Origin: Lysobacter dokdonensis DS-58
GTDB taxonomy: Bacteria > Pseudomonadota > Gammaproteobacteria > Xanthomonadales > Xanthomonadaceae
DNA length: 64,000 nucleotides
Assembly: GCF_000770795.1 (NCBI RefSeq)
Contig: NZ_JRKJ01000023.1
Span: 1-64,000, forward strand
Reading direction: 5' to 3'
The notes below the pieces were generated by a model. That model did not search any database. It was not told the DNA's origin and saw nothing but the letters and a program-made list of their open reading frames with translations. The translations under genes and the position numbers were made by a program. Shown here one piece after another: positions 36,723 through 46,046 of this stretch; within the stretch, counting starts at the first letter, position 1; each line of letters begins with the position of its first letter.

Positions 36723-37420
36723 ACCTGCGCCGCCGCCTTCTTGCGGAGTTCCTCGGCACGGCGTTGCTGTTGGCGACCGTCGTCGGATCGGGCGTCATGG
36801 GTGTCGCGTTATCGGCCGGCAATGATGGCATCGCCTTGCTGGCAAACGCCGCGGCCACGGCGGGCGTGTTGTACGTCCTGATCGGTATCCTGGGGCCAAT
36901 CTCTGGCGCCCACTTCAACCCGGCGGTCACCTTGGCGATGCGCCTGCGCCGCGAAATCGGCTCGCGCGATGCAGGCCTTTACATCGTGTTGCAAGTCATC
37001 GGCGCAATTGCAGGCGTCATGCTGGCACACGCCATGTTCGATCTTCCCCTGATCCAACCCGGCAACCATACCCGCACGGGGATGGCGCAGTGGATCAGTG
37101 AAGGCATCGCGACGTGCGGCTTGTTGCTGACGATCCTGTTGGGGGTTCGGCACCGACCGACGGCCATCCCCGCGCTGGTCGCGAGCTACATCTTCGCCGC
37201 CTATTGGTTCACAGCCAGCACGTCCTTCGCCAACCCCGCGGTCACGCTGGCGCGGTCGTTGACCCAATCGTTCGCCGGCATCCGTCCGGCGGATGTCCTG
37301 GGCTTCACGATCGCGCAGCTAGTCGGCACCGGTGTCGCGCTCGCCCTCGCGGGGATGCTTGTTCCGCAGCGCGCCGAAATCGTCGAAGACGTTGGGGGCG
37401 AAGCCGCGTCCAAGCCCTAG
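36719..37420 (+). CDS. aqpS: Aquaglyceroporin-like MIP channel (AqpS-type) in ars operon
   Basis: 233 residues, six transmembrane helices. Both half-membrane NPA motifs are present: GAHFNPAVTLA and FANPAVTLARS. Start ATG 36719 overlaps the arsC2 stop. In rhizobial ars operons AqpS replaces an arsenite pump, letting As(OH)3 flow down its gradient after reduction. No arsB or acr3 appears here, so the same mechanism is proposed. Confidence 0.88.
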   Translation: MNLRRRLLAEFLGTALLLATVVGSGVMGVALSAGNDGIALLANAAATAGVLYVLIGILGPISGAHFNPAVTLAMRLRREIGSRDAGLYIVLQVIGAIAGVMLAHAMFDLPLIQPGNHTRTGMAQWISEGIATCGLLLTILLGVRHRPTAIPALVASYIFAAYWFTASTSFANPAVTLARSLTQSFAGIRPADVLGFTIAQLVGTGVALALAGMLVPQRAEIVEDVGGEAASKP

Positions 37421-37429
37421 GAGATCGTC

Positions 37430-38035
37430 ATGAGCACCAACTTCGAGAACAAAATCGAAATCTTCGAGGCCATGGCTTCGGCTTTGCGGGTGTTGACTGG
37501 GCGGCTTGCCGAGGTGGCGCGCGAGGCCACCCACGAACAGATTCAAGCGAAGGAAGATGGCGCCGCTGCGGTTGCGCGGCTCCCGGACGATCTCGAACTG
37601 AAGGCCCTGAAGGCTCGACCTGAAATCGCCGTGGACTTGATTCGCATGATTGGCGATGTCCGCCGCATCAGCGAGCTCGTCGACCACCTTGCGGCGCGGA
37701 CAACGCTGAAAGTACCGGCGGTGTCGGCCGAGATGGATGATCGGCTCCGTCGCATTTTCGACCTGACCGGAACCCTGCTCGGCGAAACGCAGGACGCGAT
37801 CGCAAGCCGCGGCGTCGAGCAGGCCCGTGCCGCCGCGCGCCGCGAATCGGAGCTCGATGATTGGTATGACCTACTACTCACGGAGATGTTCGAAGACGTC
37901 GTCGAGGAAGGCGCGGTGCCGCCGCAACTGCACGACGTCGCGGCGACGGCAAAGCTGTTGGAACGCGTGGGTGGATCCGCGGTCGAACTGGCGCAAGGCG
38001 CAGCGCGCGTTCTGGGTCGCTCCGCCTCCGCCTAA
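37430..38035 (+). CDS. Helical PhoU-like protein at the end of the ars operon
   Basis: 201 residues, AGGAGA site, nine bases after the channel gene. All-helical with a C-terminal half resembling one PhoU repeat: MDDRLRRIFDLTGTLLGETQ followed by QARAAARRESELDDWYDLLL. PhoU regulates phosphate import, the route by which arsenate enters. A role in damping phosphate/arsenate uptake during arsenate exposure is an inference; a generic helical metal-island protein is the alternative. Only the second PhoU repeat looks recognisable. Confidence 0.6.
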   Translation: MSTNFENKIEIFEAMASALRVLTGRLAEVAREATHEQIQAKEDGAAAVARLPDDLELKALKARPEIAVDLIRMIGDVRRISELVDHLAARTTLKVPAVSAEMDDRLRRIFDLTGTLLGETQDAIASRGVEQARAAARRESELDDWYDLLLTEMFEDVVEEGAVPPQLHDVAATAKLLERVGGSAVELAQGAARVLGRSASA

Positions 38036-38077
38036 ACTTCGACGATGGGCCTGTTGGGGGTCGCGCCCTACCGCCGA

Positions 38078-38195
38078 CTAGACGTCCAGGAGAGCCGCGT
38101 TTTCCGTACTCCGCTCCATCTGCAACGTCGGATGATCGATGCCGAACTGCGCGTGGAGCATCGCTGCCAATCCCGGCCGCACAATGTTGTGAGCA
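38078..38195 (-). pseudogene. C-terminal remnant of a CDF (CzcD-like) cation transporter
   Basis: Reading the minus strand, an in-frame tail GLAAMLHAQFGIDHPTLQME ends at a TAG at 38078-38080. This is the conserved cytoplasmic C-terminus of CzcD-type diffusion facilitators. No N-terminal membrane part or start exists upstream (38196-38237), so it is a remnant. Confidence 0.7.
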
Positions 38196-38237
38196 CCATA
38201 GAATTGGGAATGAGGATTTAGGATCGTCTGGCGTCGC

Positions 38238-38453
38238 TTACTCCAGCAGTTCGTCCAGCCCGATCAGCGCGTATGTGAGATCCCCCATGTCGCGCGCAAT
38301 GCGGGCGCGAACATCTGGCGCAAGCCGAGAACTGTCAAACTCCCCGACGAAATCCAGATCCCCGAAGGTTGCGTTAGGTTCGACCGCTGCCTTCGCGAGC
38401 AGATAGCGATCGCGGCACCGGAATACCTCAGTTTCATGTTGGTCGAGCCTCAT
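38238..38453 (-). CDS. Small protein coupled to cusF, unknown
   Basis: 71 residues ([20 protein letters not shown]...). Acidic, helix-rich at the C-terminus (RARIARDMGDLTYALIGLDE). Its ATG overlaps the cusF stop (ATGA), so it is the last gene of the cusCBAF operon. No family recognised. Confidence 0.6.
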   Translation of the reverse strand: MRLDQHETEVFRCRDRYLLAKAAVEPNATFGDLDFVGEFDSSRLAPDVRARIARDMGDLTYALIGLDELLE

Positions 38454-38794
38454 TCTCGTTCGAGACGGGTAATCGTGCCGTCTGCCGTGGGCTCGAAGCG
38501 AACGCGATCCGCCGGCTTGAGGGACCGAAGATCGATCCCCGGAGCCTTGAACGTCATGGTCATGGCCGGCCATCGCAGCGCCGCGACCGGGCCATGTGCG
38601 ATGGTGATCCGACCACCTTGCGCATCAACGGATTCGACAACCCCTTCGGCCGAGGCACTGGTTCTGGCCGAGGAAGATCCCGTGGAAGACGCGGATGACG
38701 ATGGAGAACGGCCGGTCACTTGCGGAGTCGATTCCGGTGATCGCGTACACGCAGAAAGCAGCACGATTGCGAGCAACAACCTGAGTTTTCTCAC
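38450..38794 (-). CDS. cusF: CusF-like periplasmic copper/silver chaperone lipoprotein
   Basis: 114 residues with a lipobox (LLSAC) after the signal. The CusF metal site is complete: His in HGPV, then Trp eight residues on and the two Met in RWPAMTMTF, giving the Trp-capped Cu(I)/Ag(I) site. The preceding Ser/Thr linker is unusual. Delivers Cu(I)/Ag(I) to CusB of the same operon. Overlaps cusA by ATGA. Confidence 0.9.
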   Translation of the reverse strand: MRKLRLLLAIVLLSACTRSPESTPQVTGRSPSSSASSTGSSSARTSASAEGVVESVDAQGGRITIAHGPVAALRWPAMTMTFKAPGIDLRSLKPADRVRFEPTADGTITRLERE

Positions 38795-41700
38795 GGCAGT
38801 CTCCTGGTAGCTGTGGATGGGGTTCGAGCAAGTTCGCGCCTTCGAAGCAGAAGAAAGGCAGCAGGAATCACCAGCATCGAGAGCAGGGGCGCGCTGAGCA
38901 TCCCGCCGACCATGGGCGCCGCGATGCGTTGCATGACTTCGGAGCCGGCGCCTCCACCGAGCAAGATCGGAAGCAAGCCGGCCAGGATCACGGCGACGGT
39001 CATCGCCTTGGGTCGCACCCGTTGCACAGCGCCCTCTCGGATTGCTTCTTCGAGTTCGACCGCTCCGGCGTTAGCGTTTTCCGCCAGTTGCTTTTCCCAA
39101 GCGTGGCGCAAGTACAGCAGCATGATGATGCCGAATTCCGCTGCAACACCGGCCAATGCAATGAAGCCGATCAGGGTCGCAACTGATACTGCGTGGCCCA
39201 AGACCCATATCAGCCAGAGTCCACCAATGAGGGCCAACGGCAGGCTCAGCATGATGATTGCGGCGTCGGAGGCGCGCCGGAATACGAAATAGATCAGGCC
39301 AAAAATAATTACCAACGTCGCCGGCACAACGATGCGCAGCCGCTCGCTAGCGCGCTTCCAGTATTCGTACTGCCCGGACCAATCGACGGAATATCCCGCC
39401 GGCATCGGGACTTGATCGGCGACAGTGCGCTGCAAGTCCGCCACCACGGATCCCAGGTCGCGGCCGGCCACGTCGATGTAGATGTAGTTCGTGAGCCTCG
39501 CGTTATCGCTTCGCAGCATCGGCGGCCCTTCGGACACCCTTAACTCGGCGACCTGGCCGAGCGTGAGCTGTACCCCACCGGGGGCAATTAGGGGCATTTG
39601 CCCGAGGGCCGCAGTCGAGTCGCGCAGGCTCCTCGGATAGCGGACGACGACGGGATAGCGTTCGCGTCCCTGGATGGTCTCGGAAATGGGTTCACCGCCG
39701 ACCACCGTGGCGATCAGGCGCTGCACCTCCGCTTGGCTCACCCCATACCGTGCTGCCACGTCCGGCTTGACCTGGACGTCAAGGTACCGGCCGCCGGTAA
39801 TGCGTTCGGCCAAGGCCGAATTCACGCCGGGCACAGTGCGCGCGAGCTGCTCGATGCGATCGCTGAGCATGGCCAGCACGGCGGCATCCTGTCCTGACAC
39901 CTTGATGCCGATCGGGCCTTTGATGCCCGTTGCCAGCATGTCGATACGGTTGCGGATCGGCGGCACGAACAGATTCGTCAGGCCCGGCACGTTCACCGCA
40001 CGATCCAGTTCCTCGCGCAGCTTCTCCGGTGTCATGCCGGGTCGCCACTGGCTTCGAGGCTTGAAGGTGATCGTCGTTTCGAACATCTCCAGCGGCGCCG
40101 GGTCGGTCGCGGTTTCCGCACGTCCCGCCTTGCCGAACACATGGTCCACCTCGGGGACGGTCTTGAGCATGCGATCGGTCTGCTGCAACAGCTGCGAGAC
40201 CTTGCCCGCCGACAACCCCGGCAGCGCGCTGGGCATATACAGCAGCGTGCCCTCCTCCAATGGCGGCATAAACTCGCTGCCCAGCCGTAGCAGGGGTACC
40301 AGGCTGAGCAGCAGCATCACGCCGGCAAGCACCAGCGTCAGCTTCGGAAAGCGCAGCACCGCATCCAGCACGGGTCGATACACCGCGATCAAGGCGCGAT
40401 TGAGCGGATTGTCCTGTTCGGATCGGATGCGGCCGCGGATCAGGTAGCCCATCAACACCGGAATCAAGGTGATCGAAAGGCCCGCTGCCGCTGCCATGGC
40501 ATAGGTCTTGGTGAAGGCCAGCGGCGCGAACAGGCGGCCCTCCTGTGCCTGCAATGCGAACACCGGGACAAACGACAGCGTGATCACCAACAGGCTGACG
40601 AACAGGGCTGGGCCGACTTCGCTGGCCGACAACGCCATCAACTCCCAGCGTTCGTCTCCCTCGGGTTCGCGCTGCTTTTCATCCCGGAAATGTTCGAGAT
40701 GCTTGTGCGCATTTTCGATCATCACCACCGCAGCATCGACCATCGCACCGATCGCAATGGCAATGCCACCCAGCGACAGCAGGTTGGCGGTGATGCCTTG
40801 GTAGTGCATCACAACGAACGCCGCGAGCACGCCCAGCGGCAGGGTGATGACGGCAACAAGCGAAGAGCGCAAATGCCACAGGAACAGCGCACACACCAAC
40901 GCGACGACGAGGAACTCCTCGCCCAGCTTGCGGGTGAGGTTATGCACAGCGTTGAGGATCAGCTCCGAGCGGTCGTAGGTCGGCACGATCTCGACGCCGG
41001 CCGGCAAGCTGCGTCTTAAGGTTGCAAGCTTCGCCTTCACTGCTTCGATCGTCGCCAATGCGTTCTTGCCCGATCGCAGGATGATCACGCCGCCCGCGAC
41101 TTCCCCTTCCCCATCAAGTTCGGTGATGCCACGCCGCAGTATGGGTCCGCGCTGCACGATCGCCACATCCCGCAGCAACGCCGGGACGCCATTGACGTTG
41201 GTCGCCACTGGCACCTGTTCAAAGTCAGCACGGCTGCGCAGATAGCCCTCGCTGCGCACGATGAGCTCGGCCTCGCCTTGTTCGATCACCGATCCGCCGG
41301 TGGCGCCGTTTGCCGAATTGATGGCGTCGACTAGCTGATCGATGGTGATCCCCCGGGCAGCCAGCGCTTGTGGATCCGGGATCACTTGCCATGCTTGGAC
41401 CATGCCGCCAACGCTGGCGACTTCGGCGACGTCGGGTACCGTCTTAAGGTCATATCGCAGGAACCAGTCCTGCAGGGCGCGCAGTTGCCCAAGGTCGTGG
41501 CGACCGCTGCGATCGACGAGCGCGTACTCGTAGATCCAGCCCACACCCGTCGCATCAGGGCCAATCGCCGGATTGACCTGCGCCGGCAAGCGATCCCGCG
41601 CCTGGCTCAAATACTCGAGCACGCGCGAGCGTGCCCAGTACAGGTCGGTCTTGTCGTCGAACAGCACGTAGACGAACGAATCGCCGAAAAAAGAGAAGCC

Positions 41701-41949
41701 GCGCACGGCCTTTACTCCGGGCACCGACAACATCGTCGTCGTCAGCGGATACGTGACTTGGTCTTCCACGACCCGCGGCGGCTGTCCGGGCCATTCGGTG
41801 CGGATGATGACCTGTGTGTCGGACAGGTCCGGCAACGCGTCGAGCGGCGTGCGGACGACCGACCAGATGCCGGCGATCGCAAGCGCCATGGCGGCGAGCA
41901 GCACTAGTACTCGGTTTTCGATTGAGGCGCGGATGAGGCGGGCGATCAC
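38791..41949 (-). CDS. cusA: CusA-type Cu(I)/Ag(I) RND efflux pump
   Basis: 1052 residues, 12 transmembrane helices, HME-RND type. The three methionines of the E. coli CusA substrate site are in the expected contexts LYMPS, PLEMFET and RIDMLATG, so copper/silver rather than zinc is the substrate. Spans the inner membrane and pumps out via CusB and CusC. Overlaps cusB upstream and cusF downstream by four bases. Confidence 0.95.
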   Translation of the reverse strand: MIARLIRASIENRVLVLLAAMALAIAGIWSVVRTPLDALPDLSDTQVIIRTEWPGQPPRVVEDQVTYPLTTTMLSVPGVKAVRGFSFFGDSFVYVLFDDKTDLYWARSRVLEYLSQARDRLPAQVNPAIGPDATGVGWIYEYALVDRSGRHDLGQLRALQDWFLRYDLKTVPDVAEVASVGGMVQAWQVIPDPQALAARGITIDQLVDAINSANGATGGSVIEQGEAELIVRSEGYLRSRADFEQVPVATNVNGVPALLRDVAIVQRGPILRRGITELDGEGEVAGGVIILRSGKNALATIEAVKAKLATLRRSLPAGVEIVPTYDRSELILNAVHNLTRKLGEEFLVVALVCALFLWHLRSSLVAVITLPLGVLAAFVVMHYQGITANLLSLGGIAIAIGAMVDAAVVMIENAHKHLEHFRDEKQREPEGDERWELMALSASEVGPALFVSLLVITLSFVPVFALQAQEGRLFAPLAFTKTYAMAAAAGLSITLIPVLMGYLIRGRIRSEQDNPLNRALIAVYRPVLDAVLRFPKLTLVLAGVMLLLSLVPLLRLGSEFMPPLEEGTLLYMPSALPGLSAGKVSQLLQQTDRMLKTVPEVDHVFGKAGRAETATDPAPLEMFETTITFKPRSQWRPGMTPEKLREELDRAVNVPGLTNLFVPPIRNRIDMLATGIKGPIGIKVSGQDAAVLAMLSDRIEQLARTVPGVNSALAERITGGRYLDVQVKPDVAARYGVSQAEVQRLIATVVGGEPISETIQGRERYPVVVRYPRSLRDSTAALGQMPLIAPGGVQLTLGQVAELRVSEGPPMLRSDNARLTNYIYIDVAGRDLGSVVADLQRTVADQVPMPAGYSVDWSGQYEYWKRASERLRIVVPATLVIIFGLIYFVFRRASDAAIIMLSLPLALIGGLWLIWVLGHAVSVATLIGFIALAGVAAEFGIIMLLYLRHAWEKQLAENANAGAVELEEAIREGAVQRVRPKAMTVAVILAGLLPILLGGGAGSEVMQRIAAPMVGGMLSAPLLSMLVIPAAFLLLRRRELARTPSTATRRLP

Positions 41950-43475
41950 GGCTGTCGCTCCGATGCTGGGAGGACATCACGGATCGTGCAGTCCGGGCTC
42001 GCCTCGGGCGCAAACTTGGGCACCAGTTGCATGTCCATGAAAGGAGACTTGCCGGGTTTTTTGAAGTGCTTATCCGGCACCATCGGGTCGAACCAATAGA
42101 GAACGCGACATTGCACCTTCGGTCGCGCGCCGACCGACGACTTCTTTTCAGAACGTGTCGCCGGTTTCGGCGGCGCGGGCGACTGCGGCGCGGTCATGTT
42201 TGGCATGCCGGGCATTACATCCCTCGGCAAATCGCTTTCATCCGGATTGAGTTCCTGGGCCTTGTCCGCATTGAGGCGCTCCAGCGCGCCGGAGAGATTC
42301 GCTTCCGAATCAATCAGAAACTGTCCCGAGACAACGACCCGCTCACCGCCCTGCAGGCCCGCCAAGATTTCGGTCATGCCATTGCTGCTGCGTCCGGTTT
42401 GCACAGCCACCGGGTGGAACGAGTCATCAGCGCCGAGCACGATCACTCGCGCCTGCGTTCCGGCTCCGATCAGCGCTTCGGTCGGCAGCACCGGATGTTC
42501 GACGCCAGCAGTGGGTCGCAAGGCAACCTGCGCGAACATGCCGGGTGCAAGCGCGCCATTCGGGTTGCCCAGCACGATGCGCGCCCGCTGCGTGCGACTG
42601 CTCGTGTCGATCTGCGGCAACATGACTTCCACGCGACCGCGGAACGTTTGGCCAGGGAATGCGTCGACGGCCGCCTCGACCGGCGTCCCCGCCGCGACGT
42701 CTGCGAGTCCCGCCTGCGGAATCGCGGCTTCGAGCCAGACCGTCCGCGTTCCGTTGATGCGGAACAACAGCGTCCCCGCTGGCGCCGACTGCCCTTCGCG
42801 CACGCCGATTTCACTGACGACCCCCGTTACGGGCGACGTCAATGTGAGTTGTCCACGCGGGCCCGCGCCACTGCCTGCGGGCACTCCCAAAGCACGCAAC
42901 CGCGCGTGTGCCGCCGATTGCAATTCTCTCCCCGTGGTCGAGTGCGAACCGCCTAGGGCCTGTGCCTCAGCGATCGCCGTATTCCAGCTCGGCGCGATAA
43001 TGCTGGCCAAGGGTTGCCCTGCTCGCACCGGCTCGAACGGTGCACGGATGTGCAAGCGCTCGACGATCGTGTCGACACGCGCACTGACTACGCGCTCCTG
43101 GCGCAAATCCCAACCGATGGTCCCCGGCACCCGGAGGTCCGCGTCCAGCTGGCTACGCTTCACCACAGTCGTACGGATGCCGAGGTTTTGACGCACATTG
43201 GGCGCGATCGAAATGCCGCCCGCCACTGCTTCATCCGCATACTTCGGCACCATCTGCATGTCCATGAAAGGCGACTTGCCCGGTTTGTCGAAGTGCTGAT
43301 CCGGCACCATCGGGTCGTACCAATAGAGGACCTTGCGTTCGCCGGATTGTGAGGTTGCCGTGCCGGCGGCAGGACCGCGCCCTTGGGAGCGTCCCCACCA
43401 ATAACCGGCGCCGGCAGCGCCCATCAGCGCGAGGGACACGGCGGCGATCACGACGGCGCGATGGGTGATCTTCAT
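41946..43475 (-). CDS. cusB: CusB-type membrane-fusion adaptor with two heavy-metal-binding motifs
   Basis: 509 residues, one N-terminal anchor helix. A YHS-like heavy-metal-binding domain lies at ~49-79 (YWYDPMVP...[13 protein letters not shown]) as usual, but a second nearly identical copy lies at the C-terminus (~458-488, [20 protein letters not shown]). Between them are the barrel-sandwich hybrid, alpha-hairpin, beta-barrel and membrane-proximal domains. Links CusA to CusC in the periplasm and accepts Cu(I)/Ag(I) from CusF. Confidence 0.94.
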   Translation of the reverse strand: MKITHRAVVIAAVSLALMGAAGAGYWWGRSQGRGPAAGTATSQSGERKVLYWYDPMVPDQHFDKPGKSPFMDMQMVPKYADEAVAGGISIAPNVRQNLGIRTTVVKRSQLDADLRVPGTIGWDLRQERVVSARVDTIVERLHIRAPFEPVRAGQPLASIIAPSWNTAIAEAQALGGSHSTTGRELQSAAHARLRALGVPAGSGAGPRGQLTLTSPVTGVVSEIGVREGQSAPAGTLLFRINGTRTVWLEAAIPQAGLADVAAGTPVEAAVDAFPGQTFRGRVEVMLPQIDTSSRTQRARIVLGNPNGALAPGMFAQVALRPTAGVEHPVLPTEALIGAGTQARVIVLGADDSFHPVAVQTGRSSNGMTEILAGLQGGERVVVSGQFLIDSEANLSGALERLNADKAQELNPDESDLPRDVMPGMPNMTAPQSPAPPKPATRSEKKSSVGARPKVQCRVLYWFDPMVPDKHFKKPGKSPFMDMQLVPKFAPEASPDCTIRDVLPASERQP

Positions 43476-44767
43476 GGCTGCGTCTCCGCGGGAAGAAGAA
43501 ACGCCAATGCGGCCCAGGCACGTCCGAGCTCACCGAGGTGTTCGGCGTGCGCAAGATGCACATCGAGTTCGTCGCGTCGCGCGTTGAGCCATGGCTGCAA
43601 ATCGCCGCCCGCACGGTAGGCGGCAAACGTCGTCGCGCTGCGATCCTGCGCGAGTGGCAGCAATGCATCCTCGTGCAAAGCAACCTGGCGCTTGAGTCCT
43701 TCCCACCGGGCCAGGTCGGCACGAATCCGCGCCGCTTCCTGACGCCGCAGATCTTCCCGGCTGGCGAGTGCGGCTTGGTAATCGGCCTCGCGTGCGGCGA
43801 TGCCGCGATCCTGTCGATTGCGTGAGAACAGCGGCAGGCCAATTCCGACCTCCAGCATGATCATGTCGCTACGCCCACCGGAACGCTGGCCGTACGAGGC
43901 GCCAACGCTCCAGTCCGACCGCTTCTCGGCGCGCGCGACATCGATGGCGGCTGCAGCGGTCTCGACCTGCGCCGTCGCGGACAGCAATGGACCGACTTGG
44001 TCCACCGCTGCCAGCAAATTGGCTTCCGGCATCGGCAACGCATTGAAATCGGGCGCCGCTTCGCTCGCATCGACTGCGGCATCGCCTACCCAGCGCGCAA
44101 GGCTTGCTTGCGCGACTCGCTTGTCCGCCTGTGCGGCTTCGATGCGGTTGTCGAGTTCCAGCAATGCCGCCTCGGTGGCGAGCGCGTCGCTCACCGATTC
44201 GCCGCCGCCTGCCACACGCGCCTTGGACAGCTTCACCGCCAACGCAGCTTGATCCCGCAGTGTTTGCAGCGCCGCCAATTCACGCTGTGCCGTCCACACC
44301 GCGATCCAGGCCTCGGCGGTGGCACGCCGCACAGCCAGGATTTCGGCGTCCGCCTTCGCTTGGGCCCCTTCGGTCTCCCGATCCGCAAATGATCGGCGTG
44401 CGTCGCGTTTCGCACGCGACGGAATCTGCTGCCACAGACCAATCTTTTTCATGGTCATGTCGTCGACGCTCGCATCGAACGCATCGCTGCCGGTCACCGG
44501 CAGATTGTCGATGCCGACGGTCAGCGTGGGGTCGGGTAGAGCGCCGGCGCGGGCGGCCTCTTCCTGGGCGGCAGCTACCCCGTAGCGACGGGCGTCGAGC
44601 GCGGGCGCGCGCGCAGCCGCCAGCCGGAGAGCCTCTGCCAACGAAACACCATCGGCGGCGACCGCAGTCGCGAATGGCGCGGCCAGAATGGCCGCGCACA
44701 AGAACCCAGCGAGGAGCGCGCGCGCAGGCACGCGACGTGCGCTGCAACGAACAAATCGGGTGTTCAT
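43472..44767 (-). CDS. cusC: CusC/CzcC-type outer-membrane channel
   Basis: 431 residues with a signal peptide. Two repeats of the TolC-fold alpha/beta barrel segment (ALDARRYGVAAAQEEAARAG and a second around SVGASYGQRSGGRSD). Forms the outer-membrane exit of the Cu(I) pump. First gene of the cusCBAF operon with a TGA-ATG overlap with cusB. Confidence 0.9.
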   Translation of the reverse strand: MNTRFVRCSARRVPARALLAGFLCAAILAAPFATAVAADGVSLAEALRLAAARAPALDARRYGVAAAQEEAARAGALPDPTLTVGIDNLPVTGSDAFDASVDDMTMKKIGLWQQIPSRAKRDARRSFADRETEGAQAKADAEILAVRRATAEAWIAVWTAQRELAALQTLRDQAALAVKLSKARVAGGGESVSDALATEAALLELDNRIEAAQADKRVAQASLARWVGDAAVDASEAAPDFNALPMPEANLLAAVDQVGPLLSATAQVETAAAAIDVARAEKRSDWSVGASYGQRSGGRSDMIMLEVGIGLPLFSRNRQDRGIAAREADYQAALASREDLRRQEAARIRADLARWEGLKRQVALHEDALLPLAQDRSATTFAAYRAGGDLQPWLNARRDELDVHLAHAEHLGELGRAWAALAFLLPAETQP

Positions 44768-44842
44768 GGAACCTCCAAAACGGACATGGCGACGCGCGCG
44801 GCGTTACAGCGCCGGCGCGGATTTGCTACGTCGTTTGGGGGT

Positions 44843-45223
44843 CTAGATCAGAAGGCTGCAGAAACGCAGCCGCGGGGGCGGATCCGATCTGGAGATTGGC
44901 ACGTCGGCCTGAACGGCGACCTGTACGGTGGAATGCAAGACAACAGGGATCGCCGTGGACGCTGGCAGCGCCAGCGACGGCACCGACAGTTTGACGAGAT
45001 CAGCGGCGACGGAGTGTTCCGGATTGCAGTGCTTCTCGCACAAGGCCGGGTTGTCCCGGGCCTGTTCCATTCCCATCTCGGCGCAATGCTCTGCCATCCC
45101 CGTCATCTCGGCGGGCATCTGCTCAAGGGGGCATAAATACGCCGCCAGCGCGGCCTGCTGGAACAGCAGGCAGAAGACTGCCAACAGGGCAATCCGAAGG
45201 CGGTGGCGGGCGCGCCGGGTCAT
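44843..45223 (-). CDS. Cys/His-containing small secreted protein upstream of cusC
   Basis: 126 residues (start MTRRARHRL...) with a signal peptide and a Cys/His/Met-rich middle (CPLEQMPAEM, HCAEMGME, CEKHCNPEH). Looks like the small metal-binding proteins (DUF2946/CzcI-type) that precede Cus/Czc operons. An upstream ATG at 45280 that overlaps the previous stop would give a cytosolic leader; the signal peptide favours 45223. Confidence 0.68.
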   Translation of the reverse strand: MTRRARHRLRIALLAVFCLLFQQAALAAYLCPLEQMPAEMTGMAEHCAEMGMEQARDNPALCEKHCNPEHSVAADLVKLSVPSLALPASTAIPVVLHSTVQVAVQADVPISRSDPPPRLRFCSLLI

Positions 45224-45276
45224 GGGCGGATAATACTCCGGCTTGGACGTTGGCGGGCCCCTTGGCCCACCCTGTC

Positions 45277-45537
45277 TCATGGGTCACTTTCGCCTTCCAA
45301 TCGGTCGCATGCCGCCCCCTGGGGGCGGCCGGAGCGGAACTGCATCGGCGTCAGGATGGCAAATTCCGAAGCCTCGATCTGCGTCAGTAGGTTGCGGGCG
45401 AGTACGTCGTCAAACGCCTCCAGCGACACAAAGCCTAGGTAATCGAGCACCGCAAGGCGCTCGGCAGAAAGCACGCTTGAAGCAGGCGACAGCAGATAGT
45501 CGCCTGAGGGACAGCGGTAGATGTTGAGTGTGGTCAT
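45277..45537 (-). CDS. Conserved small hypothetical
   Basis: 86 residues (MTTLNIYRCPSGDYLLSPAS...). Compact with a single Cys pair-free N-terminal strand-helix pattern; residues GDYLLSPASSVLSAERLAVLDY suggest a small domain. No family named. Transcribed with the metal gene train. Confidence 0.6.
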   Translation of the reverse strand: MTTLNIYRCPSGDYLLSPASSVLSAERLAVLDYLGFVSLEAFDDVLARNLLTQIEASEFAILTPMQFRSGRPQGAACDRLEGESDP

Positions 45538-45550
45538 GGCGGACCCGGAG

Positions 45551-45633
45551 TCAGGCGTGCAGATGGCCCTCGTCACAGGGCGTACGCTCGACTTGCAAGG
45601 TCGCGTGCCCGTTTCCGATTTCCTTCACTAATG
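45551..45633 (-). pseudogene. C-terminal fragment duplicating the czcD 3' end
   Basis: Encodes ...GNGHATLQVERTPCDEGHLHA and a stop, nearly identical at DNA level to the last ~80 bases of the intact czcD at 46047-46130 (GIGHATLQVERTPCDEAHAH). It is the relic of a second czcD copy, lying right after the second cusF-like gene. Confidence 0.8.
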
Positions 45634-45659
45634 GTCTTGGTTCGAATCGATAGTCCTAG

Positions 45660-46028
45660 TCATTGGGCATCTTCGTTTCGCCGCGGCTGGCGAGTTATCG
45701 AGGTGATCGTCGCTTGCATGCCCACCGACGTGAACTCGAACGTAACGTTATCGCCAGGCCGAAGCGAATCAGTATCTATGCTTCCAGTCCGAAATGTTCT
45801 CGTCGTTGCCGACCACTTCAGCGACTCCACCGGCCCGTGAGCAATGGTGATTCGACCACCACGCGAGTCAACTGTCTTGACCACCCCGACCGCTGATGCG
45901 CTAGTGAAATGGCTGATGGCGTGCGGAGGTAATGATGGAGAATGACTGATAGCATGCGGCGTCGACTCCGGGGCTCGAGTGCATGCGGACAACAGCAAGA
46001 GTGCGATAAAACGTTGGAGTGTCTTCAT
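45660..46028 (-). CDS. CusF-like lipoprotein with lost methionine ligands
   Basis: 122 residues, lipobox LLSAC, clear paralogue of the cusF at 38450 ([19 protein letters not shown] in common). The site reads KWSATTRTF: His and Trp are kept, but the two Met are Thr and Arg. Copper affinity is expected to be reduced or lost. It directly follows czcD (19 bases), so it may have a different partner. Confidence 0.8.
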   Translation of the reverse strand: MKTLQRFIALLLLSACTRAPESTPHAISHSPSLPPHAISHFTSASAVGVVKTVDSRGGRITIAHGPVESLKWSATTRTFRTGSIDTDSLRPGDNVTFEFTSVGMQATITSITRQPRRNEDAQ

Positions 46029-46046
46029 GGCGAAGTCGCCCCGATG

